A stretch of 64,000 nt of DNA, taken from Norana najaformis (taxonomy: Eukaryota; Annelida; Clitellata; Crassiclitellata; Hormogastridae). How positions within the stretch are numbered: position 1 is the first letter of the stretch; every line of letters starts with the position of its first letter. Below the pieces are notes generated by a model. It was given only the letters and a program-made list of their open reading frames with translations, had not been told where the DNA came from and made no database searches. The DNA lies in the NCBI GenBank assembly GCA_964023275.1, contig OZ029916.1:38496396-38560395 (forward strand). Reading direction: 5' to 3'. Below are positions 37,501 to 40,684 of the stretch, one piece after another. Both the position numbers and the translations under genes were made by a program.

Positions 37501-39316
37501 AATCCCAAGATCTTGATCATGGCGCCAGTGCATCGCAGGACTTGCCGTTCACTTCCCAACTCATACTCTTGCTGCATTCAGACACTATTCTGGCTTTTGG
37601 TAGCAATTCATCAACACAGTCGAAACTATCTCACAGCAGGCTACAACAAATGTCATTGGAGACTGGTCCTTTCACCTCTATTAGTGTCACAGCCACGCTA
37701 ATGCCAACTCTTTTAAAAAGTAACTGTAAGCAAAACAAATTCTCCAGTCTGGGGCCAGATTGGTACTGTTACAATCTTTAGTCCATTAGAAAAACAGCAC
37801 TTACCAAATTGGAGGAGGCCTACAGTAGTTGATAAGCAACAGATAAAAATTAAACAGAACTTTTCAAACGACTACATGCTTAAAACTGATGTTTGCTAGC
37901 AACAGTCATATCTAATCAGATAATATCTACAGCACCATTATAATAACACAGAAGGCCAGTATCAACTGGTGGTTATTTTGAATTGAAACTACACTCTCTT
38001 ACAAGAAATGTCTGCTAAGAGCAAGATATAAGTGTAGCTAGAGTGCCCACAGACATTAACAGTTTTGCATCTAATAACTTCCACAGGGCCATTATCATAA
38101 CTCAGAAGGCCATTATCAGTCACTGGTCATTTCAAAATGGAACTACACTCTTAAGAGAAATGTCTGCTAAGAGCTGATACTTGTCTGACTAGAGCACTGG
38201 TAGACATTAACTGTCTTGTGTCAATTGCCAGACAACTTTGTCAAATTCTGTACCCACTATAACCTCTACTCCGGTTTTCCTGACCTATTCAGTTTCGACT
38301 GGTCTTCCACAATGTATAAAAATTTTGAAGCGACCATCCACTGACACTGTGCATTATGATAACGGCGCTATAGAAGTCACTAGATTAGATTAGATTAAAT
38401 CACGTTAGTTAGGTTAACTTGGTTTGGGCTGGATTAGATTAGAATCAATTAGATAGGGAGGCCTAACCTTTGCATGTCCGATTATTGGTAGGGTCAATCT
38501 CATAACCCTCCTGACAGAAGCATATTCCTCCGGTGGGTGTGGAGTGACAACTGTGACTGCAGGATAAGGCACCACACATGGAACTACCTGAAAAATAAGA
38601 AAAATAACCAAAAACCTTTGCACTCCAAACACTGCACTTGAAATCCTTCTGATAGAAAGAAGAAAAGCGAGTGCGTGCGTGAGTGTGTGCATATGTGTGC
38701 ACGTGCATGAGATGTAGATATGTATATATGTGTGCATATATATATATGTATGTATGTATGTATGCATGCAAGTACACATGTATGTATGTCTGTATGCATG
38801 CATGCATGTATGTATGTATGTATGCATGTATGTGTATGTATGTATGTATGTATGTATGGATTCATGTAAGCAAATATTTATGTATGCATAGATTTATGTA
38901 TGCAAGTATGTACTTATGTATGTATGTATGTATGCCTGTATGTATCTGTGCATTTATGTGAACTAAAGGACCTCTCAAAAGCAAAGTGAACATGGTTGTC
39001 TAAGGGATCTATAGATTCTACACAGATCAGCCTTAACATAGTGGGAAAATGCAAGTTCAGTCGAGTTAGACGGTACAATAAACATGTTTTTAAAAGTAAG
39101 ATCAGTTTAATTAGAACTTATAATTAGCGTAAGACCAGTACTTTGCTTATACGAATCAAGCAAAGCAGGCCGACTTAGTCCACGTACCGCAAGAAGGTCC
39201 TTCGTCAACTCCATTTGGGCAATCACTGGATCCATCACAGACCTTCACAAGCGGAATGCACTGGTTCGTCAATGGACACTGCCACTCCTGTGGTTTACAT
39301 CGTTCACTAGCTCCAG
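1314..39316 (-). CDS. LRP1: LRP1/LRP1B-like low-density lipoprotein receptor-related protein (partial, 25 exons)
   Basis: The product is probably a giant endocytic and signalling receptor at the plasma membrane that binds many ligands through LDLa repeats and releases them at low pH through YWTD/EGF modules. The sequence shows 25 minus-strand exons whose phases join without a break (about 1,395 codons). Domain order is LDLa, EGF, EGF, propeller 1, EGF, propeller 2, EGF plus eight LDLa, EGF, EGF, start of propeller 3. From family knowledge, this matches human LRP1 from its second LDLa repeat to its third propeller, and the codon count fits. LRP2 and LRP4-6 differ in module order. The signal peptide and first LDLa repeat are not found. 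The rest of the ectodomain, the transmembrane segment and the tail lie left of position 1. LRP1 cannot be separated from LRP1B here; an invertebrate would be expected to have one pro-orthologue. Exon boundaries come from splice consensus and frame. Confidence 0.88.
2155..2385 (-). repeat. tRNA-derived SINE, family h
   Basis: Minus-strand tRNA-like head with AATAGTTTAGCAATTAGAATG near 2350-2375 and a body with CTCAT, GCTAGACAG and GAGGGGGAGG segments shared with copies at 12.4 and 26.3 kb. Confidence 0.6.
2425..2695. repeat. (AT)n-(GT)n and (CATA)n microsatellites
   Basis: A (TA)n then (GT)13-like run at about 2425-2458, and (CATA)n-rich sequence with CACACA at 2580-2693. They sit directly downstream of LRP1 window exon 24, in the intron between exons 24 and 25. 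Confidence 0.8.
2727..2911 (-). CDS. LRP1: LRP1 window exon 24: propeller 3
   Basis: This 185-bp exon (phase 0 in, 2 out) reads [20 protein letters not shown], then [17 protein letters not shown] and LVLDPRSG. It is a textbook YWTD blade. The acceptor is aaattccag and the donor CAGG|GTGTGT. Confidence 0.9.
2957..3050 (-). repeat. LINE 3' end fragment, (TTAGA)n-tail family
   Basis: The plus-strand text (tccaatctaatctaatcc, then cctctatagtgttgttatcataatg) matches the reverse complement of the 3' end seen at 25.4, 31.9 and 47.0 kb. Confidence 0.55.
3760..5245 (-). mobile_element. Degenerate non-LTR retrotransposon (L2/CR1-like RT domain)
   Basis: On the minus strand broken frames carry reverse-transcriptase motifs in order: [19 protein letters not shown] at about 5215-5140, [20 protein letters not shown] at about 4760-4700, [18 protein letters not shown] at about 4610-4555, and a C-terminal region near 4220-3960. 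Stops and frameshifts show it is dead. It lies in the intron between LRP1 window exons 23 and 24. Confidence 0.75.
5325..5535. repeat. (GAA)n tract with a GAAGAAGAACGC dodecamer array
   Basis: A pure-purine (GAA)n stretch, interrupted at 5411-5500 by about six units of a 12-bp GAAGAAGAACGC repeat. It sits in an LRP1 intron, and the open frames on both strands are only repeat products. Confidence 0.9.
5636..5730. repeat. (AATAAT)n microsatellite
   Basis: Degenerate (AAT)n run ending about 10 bp before the donor of LRP1 window exon 23. Confidence 0.85.
5741..5973 (-). CDS. LRP1: LRP1 window exon 23: start of propeller 3
   Basis: This 233-bp exon (phase 1 in, 0 out) reads [17 protein letters not shown], then [19 protein letters not shown]. 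The propeller start is recognisable by position and by LAVDEAT, but the YWTD core has drifted (IFGMD). The acceptor is a T-rich tract ending in cag and the donor ACACCG|GTAAGA. Confidence 0.8.
6285..6680. repeat. (ACTT)n microsatellites
   Basis: Two (TTAC)n blocks at about 6295-6390 and 6525-6665, separated by about 135 bp of unique sequence. Confidence 0.85.
6725..6850 (-). CDS. LRP1: LRP1 window exon 22: calcium-binding EGF module
   Basis: This 126-bp phase 1-1 exon reads [18 protein letters not shown], then [18 protein letters not shown], a cbEGF that precedes propeller 3. The acceptor is ttgcag and the donor AACT|GTAAGT. Confidence 0.87.
7181..7300 (-). CDS. LRP1: LRP1 window exon 21: EGF module
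   Basis: This 120-bp phase 1-1 exon reads [17 protein letters not shown], then [15 protein letters not shown], a standard EGF following cluster II. The acceptor is caactttag and the donor GTCG|GTGCGT. Confidence 0.85.
7880..8011 (-). CDS. LRP1: LRP1 window exon 20: LDLa repeat, last of cluster II
   Basis: This 132-bp phase 1-1 exon encodes a six-cysteine repeat with [14 protein letters not shown]. The acidic residue before the fourth-block cysteine is Asn and the SDE is NDE, so it is the most diverged repeat of the cluster. The acceptor is tgttttag and the donor TGCA|GTTAGT. Confidence 0.85.
8090..8295 (-). repeat. SINE body fragment
   Basis: The text atgccattatctaatgac, then agttttgtgcgaaggacttg and ctgtctcagggcatgcttga, matches the body of the SINE at 22.55-22.73 kb. 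The tRNA-like head has been replaced by (GTAT)n. Confidence 0.5.
8296..8540. repeat. (GTAT)n microsatellite with (ATGATC)n end
   Basis: About 210 bp of GTAT units with scattered variants, then an ATCATGATC block at 8508-8540. Confidence 0.95.
8982..9107 (-). CDS. LRP1: LRP1 window exon 19: LDLa repeat (two possible acceptors)
   Basis: The exon encodes [18 protein letters not shown] and [14 protein letters not shown]. The acceptor cttgtttag at 9108 gives 126 bp and a normal inter-repeat linker. A second acceptor, tcttttgtag, would extend the exon by 30 nt to 9137 in the same phase, adding ten residues with three extra cysteines. I chose the shorter form because its length equals exon 18 and no unpaired cysteines result. 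The donor is TGTC|GTAAGC. Confidence 0.84.
9295..9492 (+). repeat. tRNA-derived SINE, family a
   Basis: The head has AAGTGGTCTGTATGACAGCA and a B-box-like GGGTTCCGCC. The 3' end reads GCATAATAAATGCAATAAAT followed by AATAAA units. Sister copies lie at 15.73 and 37.26 kb. Confidence 0.7.
9546..9671 (-). CDS. LRP1: LRP1 window exon 18: LDLa repeat
   Basis: This 126-bp phase 1-1 exon encodes [18 protein letters not shown], then [14 protein letters not shown], a complete repeat. The acceptor is tttgtcag and the donor TGTG|GTTAGT. Confidence 0.87.
9905..10095. repeat. (ACC)n microsatellite
   Basis: CACCACCAAC-type trinucleotide array of about 185 bp. The His/Thr-rich open frame over it is an artefact. 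Confidence 0.95.
10225..11262 (+). mobile_element. 5'-truncated non-LTR retrotransposon (L2/CR1-like RT)
   Basis: Broken plus-strand frames carry [13 protein letters not shown] (the catalytic YADD box, about 10340-10380), then [16 protein letters not shown] text, [15 protein letters not shown] (about 10730) and [16 protein letters not shown] (about 11060). Its 3' end is AAAGGCGCTTTACAAATTTA followed by (CATA)n. It lies in the intron between LRP1 window exons 17 and 18. It is frameshifted, so inactive. Confidence 0.85.
11387..11620 (-). CDS. LRP1: LRP1 window exon 17: two LDLa repeats
   Basis: This 234-bp phase 1-1 exon encodes two LDLa repeats with [13 protein letters not shown] and [13 protein letters not shown]. 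It is the only exon in the window carrying two repeats, so an intron was either lost or never gained between them. The donor is TGTC|GTAAGT. Confidence 0.9.
12175..12297 (-). CDS. LRP1: LRP1 window exon 16: LDLa repeat
   Basis: This 123-bp phase 1-1 exon encodes [17 protein letters not shown] and [14 protein letters not shown]. The Asp of the usual CDGDxDC stretch is missing (CDSIAHC), which may weaken Lys binding by this repeat. The acceptor is ttttccag and the donor TGCG|GTATGA. Confidence 0.87.
12405..12610 (-). repeat. tRNA-derived SINE, family h
   Basis: The minus-strand head reads TAGTAGTGGTTAGCATGCTGG with B box GGGATTCAAATCC at 12545-12557. The body carries AATGAGCGAATG and TCCACTGG... 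segments shared with 26.3 kb. Confidence 0.7.
12611..13370. other. LRP1 intron with mirrored text around 12.85 and 13.3 kb
   Basis: No exon is visible. The segment at 12845-12925 (agtataTTTcacgtatac, cttattaatggcacaagcat) reappears inverted at 13260-13350 (cttgtgccattaataag), suggesting an inverted-repeat element about 500 bp long. Confidence 0.5.
13480..13655 (-). repeat. tRNA-derived SINE, family g
   Basis: Minus-strand head GGTATAGTGGTATGGCCTG with B box AGGTTCGAAT at 13581-13590. The body contains CTTGGACAAGTTGCTCGCCC. It is related to the copy at 63.77-63.99 kb. Confidence 0.7.
13950..14063 (-). CDS. LRP1: LRP1 window exon 15: LDLa repeat
   Basis: This 114-bp phase 1-1 exon encodes [17 protein letters not shown] and [14 protein letters not shown], a complete LDLa repeat. 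The acceptor is gtgttgcag and the donor TGCC|GTAAGT. Confidence 0.88.
14364..14648 (-). CDS. LRP1: LRP1 window exon 14: EGF module plus first LDLa of the eight-repeat cluster
   Basis: This 285-bp phase 1-1 exon encodes a six-cysteine EGF (DCSNFCFP to [10 protein letters not shown] to RTC) followed by an LDLa repeat with [13 protein letters not shown]. The acceptor is gatattgtag. The only good donor is ACAG|GCAAGA, so the downstream intron appears to be of the GC-AG type. EGF and LDLa share one exon here. Confidence 0.86.
15065..15208 (-). CDS. LRP1: LRP1 window exon 13: end of propeller 2
   Basis: This 144-bp phase 1-1 exon reads [18 protein letters not shown], then [20 protein letters not shown] stands for YWTD. 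The acceptor is gtatttag and the donor CCAGTG|GTGATG. Confidence 0.84.
15395..15535 (+). repeat. SINE fragment, family e
   Basis: The text ttccattcaaacgggtagga, then ctgataaattctttgaaaat and gctgcaaggttgctaaagaa, matches the 3' half of the SINE at 17.8 and 48.4 kb. Confidence 0.55.
15590..15684 (-). CDS. LRP1: LRP1 window exon 12: propeller 2, short exon
   Basis: This 95-bp exon (phase 2 in, 1 out) reads [14 protein letters not shown] and [11 protein letters not shown], the WDG-x-x-R and HPFGLAI parts of one blade. It is found only through frame continuity because it is too short to be seen as an ORF. The acceptor is ttctacag and the donor GGAG|GTACCA. Confidence 0.82.
15728..15912 (+). repeat. 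tRNA-derived SINE, family a
   Basis: The head is TGGCACAGTGGTCTGTTCAG with B box GGGTTCAAGCC at 15780-15790. The body GATAAGTTGTTTGCAAACAC and tail GCATAATAAGTGCAATAAAT are shared with 9.3 and 37.3 kb. Confidence 0.8.
16436..16565 (+). repeat. tRNA-derived SINE head
   Basis: Reads GTCCAGCTGGTGAAAGTGC, then GTACGGGTTCGTGCCTCCC (B box 16488-16498) and CTGTGTAAGGACCTTGAACA. It corresponds to the family f copies on the minus strand at 22.6, 32.2 and 42.1 kb. Confidence 0.65.
16710..16886 (-). CDS. LRP1: LRP1 window exon 11: propeller 2, blades 3-4
   Basis: This 177-bp phase 2-2 exon reads [13 protein letters not shown], then [20 protein letters not shown]. The WPNGLAID motif is a strong YWTD-propeller signature. 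The acceptor is gttgctag and the donor AACAG|GTCTGC. Confidence 0.88.
17337..17556 (-). CDS. LRP1: LRP1 window exon 10: propeller 2, blades 2-3
   Basis: This 220-bp exon (phase 1 in, 2 out) contains [20 protein letters not shown] and [14 protein letters not shown]. The NVEGVAVDW-type motif in the same place is characteristic of the second LRP1 propeller. The donor is ATTGG|GTAGAT. Confidence 0.87.
17785..18050 (+). repeat. tRNA-derived SINE, family e (full length)
   Basis: The head has TAGCTACATCGGTAAGTGCG and B box GGTTTGAGTCC at 17845-17855. The body is CCCATTCAAACGGGCAGCAG and GGATCTCACCCGATAAATTC, with the end GGGTCGCTATATAAAACCGA. It is nearly co-linear with 48.39-48.63 kb. Confidence 0.8.
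18260..18640 (+). repeat. Retroelement 3' fragment with (TGAA)n tail
   Basis: The sequence ends AGGGGCGCTATATAAATGCT then CAATGAATGAATGAATGAAT. The same end occurs at 61.48 kb, and a relative at 24.70 kb. Confidence 0.55.
18872..19069 (-). CDS. LRP1: LRP1 window exon 9: start of propeller 2
   Basis: This 198-bp phase 1-1 exon reads [16 protein letters not shown], then [20 protein letters not shown], the first YWTD blade (YYSD). The acceptor is gtgtccag. The donor CAACTA|GTAATTT is AT-rich and weak by consensus. Confidence 0.83.
19684..19818 (-). CDS. LRP1: LRP1 window exon 8: EGF module between propellers 1 and 2
   Basis: This 135-bp phase 1-1 exon encodes [18 protein letters not shown], then [18 protein letters not shown], a six-cysteine EGF that caps the first propeller. 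The acceptor is gcaatag and the donor CAGAG|GTGACG. Confidence 0.84.
20125..20240 (-). repeat. SINE body fragment
   Basis: The text catttattaagcgccactat, then ctaatgactaagcatcaatc, is shared with 31.8 and 42.0 kb. The tRNA-like head is missing. Confidence 0.5.
20307..20521 (-). CDS. LRP1: LRP1 window exon 7: end of propeller 1
   Basis: This 215-bp exon (phase 2 in, 1 out) encodes the last blade, with [20 protein letters not shown] and then [10 protein letters not shown] before the closing EGF. The acceptor is ttctttcag and the donor AAAGT|GTGAGT. Confidence 0.85.
20640..21340. other. LRP1 intron sequence, no recognised feature
   Basis: Nothing recognisable. The open frames are short and without domain signatures. 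Confidence 0.4.
21340..21545 (-). repeat. LINE 3' end fragment, (CGATTA)n-tail family
   Basis: The plus-strand text aattgtaattgtaaattcg, then gctcagagcaccagcttaat, matches a 3' end also seen at 30.3, 33.3, 44.6 and 47.4 kb on the same strand and at 46.7 kb inverted. Confidence 0.55.
21955..22191 (-). CDS. LRP1: LRP1 window exon 6: propeller 1, blades 4-5
   Basis: This 237-bp phase 2-2 exon starts after ttttgtag and reads [14 protein letters not shown], then [12 protein letters not shown] and [15 protein letters not shown]. The Trp of YWTD is replaced by Phe in blade 4. The donor is GACTG|GTCAGC, a weaker GT site. Confidence 0.85.
22525..22735 (-). repeat. tRNA-derived SINE, family f, with (ATT)n tail
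   Basis: On the minus strand the head is TAGCCGACTGGTTAGAGCGC, an A-box match, with B box GGGTTCGAGCC at 22663-22673. The body follows and a (AAT)10-like tail ends it at 22525-22557. This is the cleanest tRNA-SINE in the window. Confidence 0.88.
23177..23397 (-). CDS. LRP1: LRP1 window exon 5: propeller 1, middle blades
   Basis: This 221-bp exon (phase 0 in, 2 out) contains [20 protein letters not shown] and [10 protein letters not shown], the typical AVDW-x3-NLYW-D and ALDP-x-x-G signatures of YWTD propellers. The open frame that looks longest here is not the coding one. The donor GG|GTAAGTC joins the next exon as DPGRG-FLFF. Confidence 0.87.
23590..23755. repeat. (GTAT)n microsatellite
   Basis: Interrupted GTAT/ATAT units, densest at 23695-23750. 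Confidence 0.85.
24222..24478. repeat. (TCC)n polypyrimidine tract
   Basis: About 255 bp of almost pure C/T on the plus strand. In the LRP1 transcript this would be a polypurine run. Open frames on both strands are repeat artefacts. Confidence 0.95.
24490..24720 (+). repeat. Retroelement 3' fragment
   Basis: Ends with GTGCCGCTATATAAATGCTC and a TTTCATT tail, the same end type as at 18.6 and 61.5 kb. The GC-rich middle (gggctaggcgtgggcggcca) is tRNA-SINE-like but no B box is clear. Confidence 0.45.
24735..24995. repeat. Degenerate (CAGT/CAAC)n tandem tract
   Basis: Imperfect tetranucleotide array of AACC, AGTC and CAAT units. The Gln/Asn/Ser-rich open frame across it (24763-25428) is a product of the repeat and of the antisense strand of LRP1 window exon 4. 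Confidence 0.85.
25199..25362 (-). CDS. LRP1: LRP1 window exon 4: start of beta-propeller 1
   Basis: This 164-bp exon (phase 1 in, 0 out) encodes the first blade. It ends with [21 protein letters not shown], where YWID stands for the YWTD motif. The acceptor is gtgttgcag and the donor AACAGG|GTAAGTA. Confidence 0.85.
25415..25745 (-). mobile_element. LINE 3' fragment (RT C-terminus plus (TTAGA)n tail)
   Basis: On the minus strand a worn frame reads [18 protein letters not shown], a common RT C-terminal motif. The 3' end is CACTATAGAAGTCATTAGAT. Copies of the same family lie at 31.9, 37.9, 47.0 and 57.4 kb. Confidence 0.7.
26096..26224 (-). CDS. LRP1: LRP1 window exon 3: calcium-binding EGF module
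   Basis: This 129-bp phase 1-1 exon reads [18 protein letters not shown], then a CSCHAGYRL core. This is the cbEGF pattern (D-x-N-E-C with an aromatic-Gly core) and resembles the second EGF of LRP1, which also has a W/Y-GTC segment. The acceptor is tctctttag and the donor GACAGTG|GTTAGTG. It is separated from exon 2 by a 9.9 kb + 2 kb repeat-filled intron, about 12.2 kb in all. This module is too short to stand out as a long ORF. Confidence 0.87.
26271..26360. repeat. Member of a 90-bp repeat pair
   Basis: The 90 bp from tgtatgtaactatttt to gtatgtggcccatc recur at 32505-32594 with one visible mismatch. It begins 46 bp upstream (transcript sense) of the cbEGF exon. Confidence 0.9.
26330..26545 (-). 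repeat. tRNA-derived SINE, family h
   Basis: The head near 26500-26540 (minus GGTGTAGTGGTTACTTTGCT) and the body with AATGAGGACACTGATTGTGC are shared with 2.2 and 12.4 kb. Confidence 0.65.
27266..27280. repeat. Target-site duplication, left copy
   Basis: GCAAAGCAATGCAGT, identical to 27755-27769 on the other side of the LINE. Confidence 0.85.
27281..27754 (-). mobile_element. 5'-truncated non-LTR retrotransposon with target-site duplication
   Basis: A minus-strand frame of about 145 codons encodes the C-terminal part of a reverse transcriptase: [16 protein letters not shown], then [35 protein letters not shown], and [15 protein letters not shown]. This is the C-terminus common in craniofacial-development-protein-like LINE polyproteins. 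The 3' end is a GAAGGAAGAAG tail. A 15-bp GCAAAGCAATGCAGT flanks it on both sides. The frame is intact over this piece, pointing to a fairly young insertion. Confidence 0.88.
27755..27769. repeat. Target-site duplication, right copy
   Basis: GCAAAGCAATGCAGT. A third copy at 27798-27812 lies in a 43-bp tandem duplication that includes the LINE 5' junction. Confidence 0.85.
28735..28865. repeat. (GTAT)n microsatellite
   Basis: GTAT/GCAT/GTAC units, about 120 bp. Confidence 0.9.
29485..29582. repeat. (GTAT)n microsatellite with a repeated AAGCATAT block
   Basis: Two near-identical 36-bp blocks (aagcatatg then GTAT units) at 29522-29581. Confidence 0.9.
30275..30445 (-). repeat. LINE 3' end fragment, (CGATTA)n-tail family
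   Basis: Plus text ctcgcgatttctacaacgtc, then ggtgctcagtgaaaacaaaa and caatagg, the same end as at 44.6 and 47.4 kb. Confidence 0.6.
30890..31260 (-). mobile_element. Degenerate LINE RT fragment
   Basis: The plus text at 31050-31250 (ttaagccagtgaagtaatcc, ggcagtagtctagtttatca) resembles the RT region at 4.3-4.5 kb read on the minus strand. No clean frame remains. Confidence 0.4.
31890..32225 (-). mobile_element. LINE 3' fragment, (TTAGA)n-tail family
   Basis: Minus frame reads [19 protein letters not shown], parallel to 25.4 kb. The 3' end is GGCACTATGGAAGTTAGATT. Confidence 0.65.
32225..32335 (-). repeat. tRNA-derived SINE head, family f
   Basis: Minus strand TAGCTGATTGGCTAGAGCGC with B box GGGTTCGAGCC at 32270-32280. 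Confidence 0.75.
32331..32511. repeat. Tandem duplication of 87 bp
   Basis: 32331-32417 and 32425-32511 are about 93% identical (gccaacttttgattctg to atcactgtatgt), period 94 bp. The second copy runs into the 90-bp repeat shared with 26.27 kb. Confidence 0.9.
32505..32594. repeat. Member of a 90-bp repeat pair
   Basis: Matches 26271-26360 with one visible mismatch. Confidence 0.9.
33285..33440 (-). repeat. LINE 3' end fragment, (CGATTA)n-tail family
   Basis: Plus text ctcgagatttctacagtgcc, then aggaaccagcttattcaagt and gatccaaggg. Confidence 0.6.
34075..35960 (-). mobile_element. Degenerate hAT-superfamily DNA transposon
   Basis: The minus strand holds broken frames. One near 34370-34175 reads [16 protein letters not shown] then [12 protein letters not shown], which fits the hAT C-terminal dimerisation motif (IPATxxSxERxFS). 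Further upstream pieces such as [15 protein letters not shown] at about 35020 and an extended core lie in order up to about 35.6 kb. Many stops show it is dead. It lies in the 12-kb LRP1 intron. Terminal inverted repeats were not found. Confidence 0.7.
36715..36960. repeat. (TGTCTC)n degenerate tract
   Basis: CTGTCTCT-type units over about 240 bp. The Arg/Glu/Asp open frame on the minus strand is a repeat product. Confidence 0.9.
37262..37448 (+). repeat. tRNA-derived SINE, family a
   Basis: Body GGACAAGTTGTTAGCACACA and tail GCATAATAAGTGCAATAAAT match 15.73 kb. The B box is degraded (GGGTTTGCAG). Confidence 0.7.
37905..38235 (-). repeat. Tandemly duplicated LINE 3' end
   Basis: Two copies, about 37911-38070 and 38071-38232, share TCTAAT, CATTATAATA/CATTATCATA, AACTACACTCT and AAGAGAAATGTCTGCTAAGA segments. 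Both are (TTAGA)n-tail family 3' ends. Confidence 0.75.
38330..38460 (+). repeat. LINE 3' terminus with (TTAGATTAGA) tail
   Basis: ATAACGGCGCTATAGAAGTC then TAGATTAGATTAGATTAAAT. The A/T-rich tail ends just before the donor of LRP1 window exon 2. Confidence 0.7.
38468..38587 (-). CDS. LRP1: LRP1 window exon 2: EGF-like module
   Basis: This 120-bp phase 1-1 exon encodes an EGF module with spacing C-x4-C-x3-C and then [11 protein letters not shown] and RTCK. The acceptor is attttcag and the donor AAAG|GTTAGG. It joins the LDLa exon in frame as GPSCG-SSMCG. A (CATA)n microsatellite starts about 100 bp upstream. Confidence 0.85.
38690..38950. repeat. (GTAT)n microsatellite
   Basis: GTAT/GCAT units of about 255 bp, with a (TA)n start. 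Confidence 0.95.
39188..39316 (-). CDS. LRP1: LRP1 window exon 1: LDLa repeat (cluster I)
   Basis: This 129-bp exon is phase 1-1. It encodes one LDLa repeat with six cysteines and the Ca-binding stretch [14 protein letters not shown]. The acceptor is ttctcag and the donor G|GTACGTG. It corresponds to the second LDLa repeat of LRP1. No partner repeat is visible upstream. Confidence 0.88.
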
Positions 39317-39639
39317 CTGAGAACATCAACAAGGTAAACTTAGTGGCATACCTAAGGTCTGCAATAGCAGAGGCCTGGGTCCAAATACTGGTATAAACAA
39401 AGTGTCCAACTGTACACAAATATCCAACTATGTTCAAATGCTGGGATAGGGAGACCTCAGTGGCTTGCCTGCCCCAAACTGATATGTGGAGCCATGACCG
39501 GATCACCTCTGCATCCCACTTGATTGGGCTGGGGCCCGAAATGTGAAGTGTTGCTAGTGCACAAAGTCCATAAACTATTATATTCTGAATGTCTTTTACA
39601 GTTTAGCGGTTGTGGCTGCTTGACTAAGTTTTGACATTT

Positions 39640-39754
39640 TTGGAAAACATATAGTATTGGGGACCGCTCTATTTTGGGCGTTGCTAACCCTAACCCTAAC
39701 GCTAGAAGAGATTCGCGACATCCAAATCGGGCGGTCCCCGATATTATGTTTGCC
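39640..39754. mobile_element. MITE-like hairpin element with telomere-type loop
   Basis: 39640-39677 and 39722-39754 are imperfect inverted repeats (GGGGACCGCTCTATTTTGG against GGGGACCGCCCGATTTGG). The loop holds CTAACCCTAACCCTAAC, 2.5 units of a telomere-like hexamer. A second left arm occurs at 39949-39995. Confidence 0.6.
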
Positions 39755-39948
39755 CTTTGTCACAATTGTTCTGATCCTAACATGTGAACAGTGCATCATA
39801 GGGCACGCCTTCTACCTTGCCACATTATACTGCTTGCCCAAAAAGACAATCTGGGCAAATTTGTGCAACTTGTCCACCCTTTAATTCACATGAGGTCGTC
39901 AGTTACACAACATGCTATATCACCTATACATCGCATTCGTAATCTTTT

Positions 39949-39995
39949 TTGGAAAACATATAGTATTGGGGACCGCTCTATTTTGGGGCGTTGCT
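39949..39995. repeat. Second copy of the hairpin left arm
   Basis: Matches 39640-39686 with one inserted G (ttggaaaacatatagtattg to gcgttgct). No right arm follows within 100 bp. Confidence 0.85.
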
Positions 39996-40468
39996 ATCGT
40001 TGAGTTGTTAAGAATAACATTAACAGGAAATAAATTATGTTTAAACAACTGCCAATCTGTATACATAAATTACCACACTGTGATAAACCGAAAACATTAA
40101 TTAGGCCCCTACCAGTAATAACGATGATATTGAAAAACACAAAAGCCGCAAGTACGCAAAATACGACAAGCGATCGAAACGACTGCAGACGATTTCCCAA
40201 CGTAACTGATCGACTTATGATGCTCATTTTCAGACTAACGGATACCCATCAAAATGTACTTTTTGAGTGATTCAACGATGATGACTCTAGTTGTACTTCG
40301 ATTCGAAACTGTTCTGCAGTTGTATCCCAGTGCATTTACCAAGCCTACTACATTGCTGGTGCAAACGATTTTGCAACGAAGGCTTTTAATGCACTAAGAC
40401 TACACAACCTATAAAATATTTAACATGAAATGCTTCGTTTAGAGGCTACGGCTCTGCGATGACTTTAC

Positions 40469-40684
40469 CATCTACGAGCAAGATTCTGGAATGTTCTGGC
40501 CTGGTGTATGTAGATAGGCCTAAGTCCTGGCTATTTTCTCCTGCTCGGTCCAAAATCCAGACTGGTCGTCTGCTGTCGCTGACATTTAACCAAAAACCGT
40601 GGCCTAACGAGGCTGTGATCTCTGGCCCTTGAAGTTCTGGAAAATTTCTCACGGTCTGTTCCGCAAAACCCCAGAAAGTGCGAA
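40469..40684 (-). CDS. Possible upstream coding exon, not identified
   Basis: A 216-bp stretch is open on the minus strand and reads naturally as protein (for example FWGFAEQTVRNFPEL, SLGHGFWLNVSDSRRP, ENSQDLGLSTYT). A good donor, GATG|GTAAAG, leaves phase 1, and a weak acceptor, ataagtag, also gives phase 1, matching the next exon of the LRP1 gene. HGFWLNVSDS could be a worn propeller blade, but human LRP1 has only a signal peptide and one LDLa repeat here, so the fit is poor. The plus strand is also open for 57 codons across it. I do not recognise the protein. Confidence 0.3.

Noticed and set aside
39680..39705. Interstitial telomere
   Set aside because: Only about 2.5 hexamer units, placed in the loop of a hairpin element. 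Too short to call a telomeric array.
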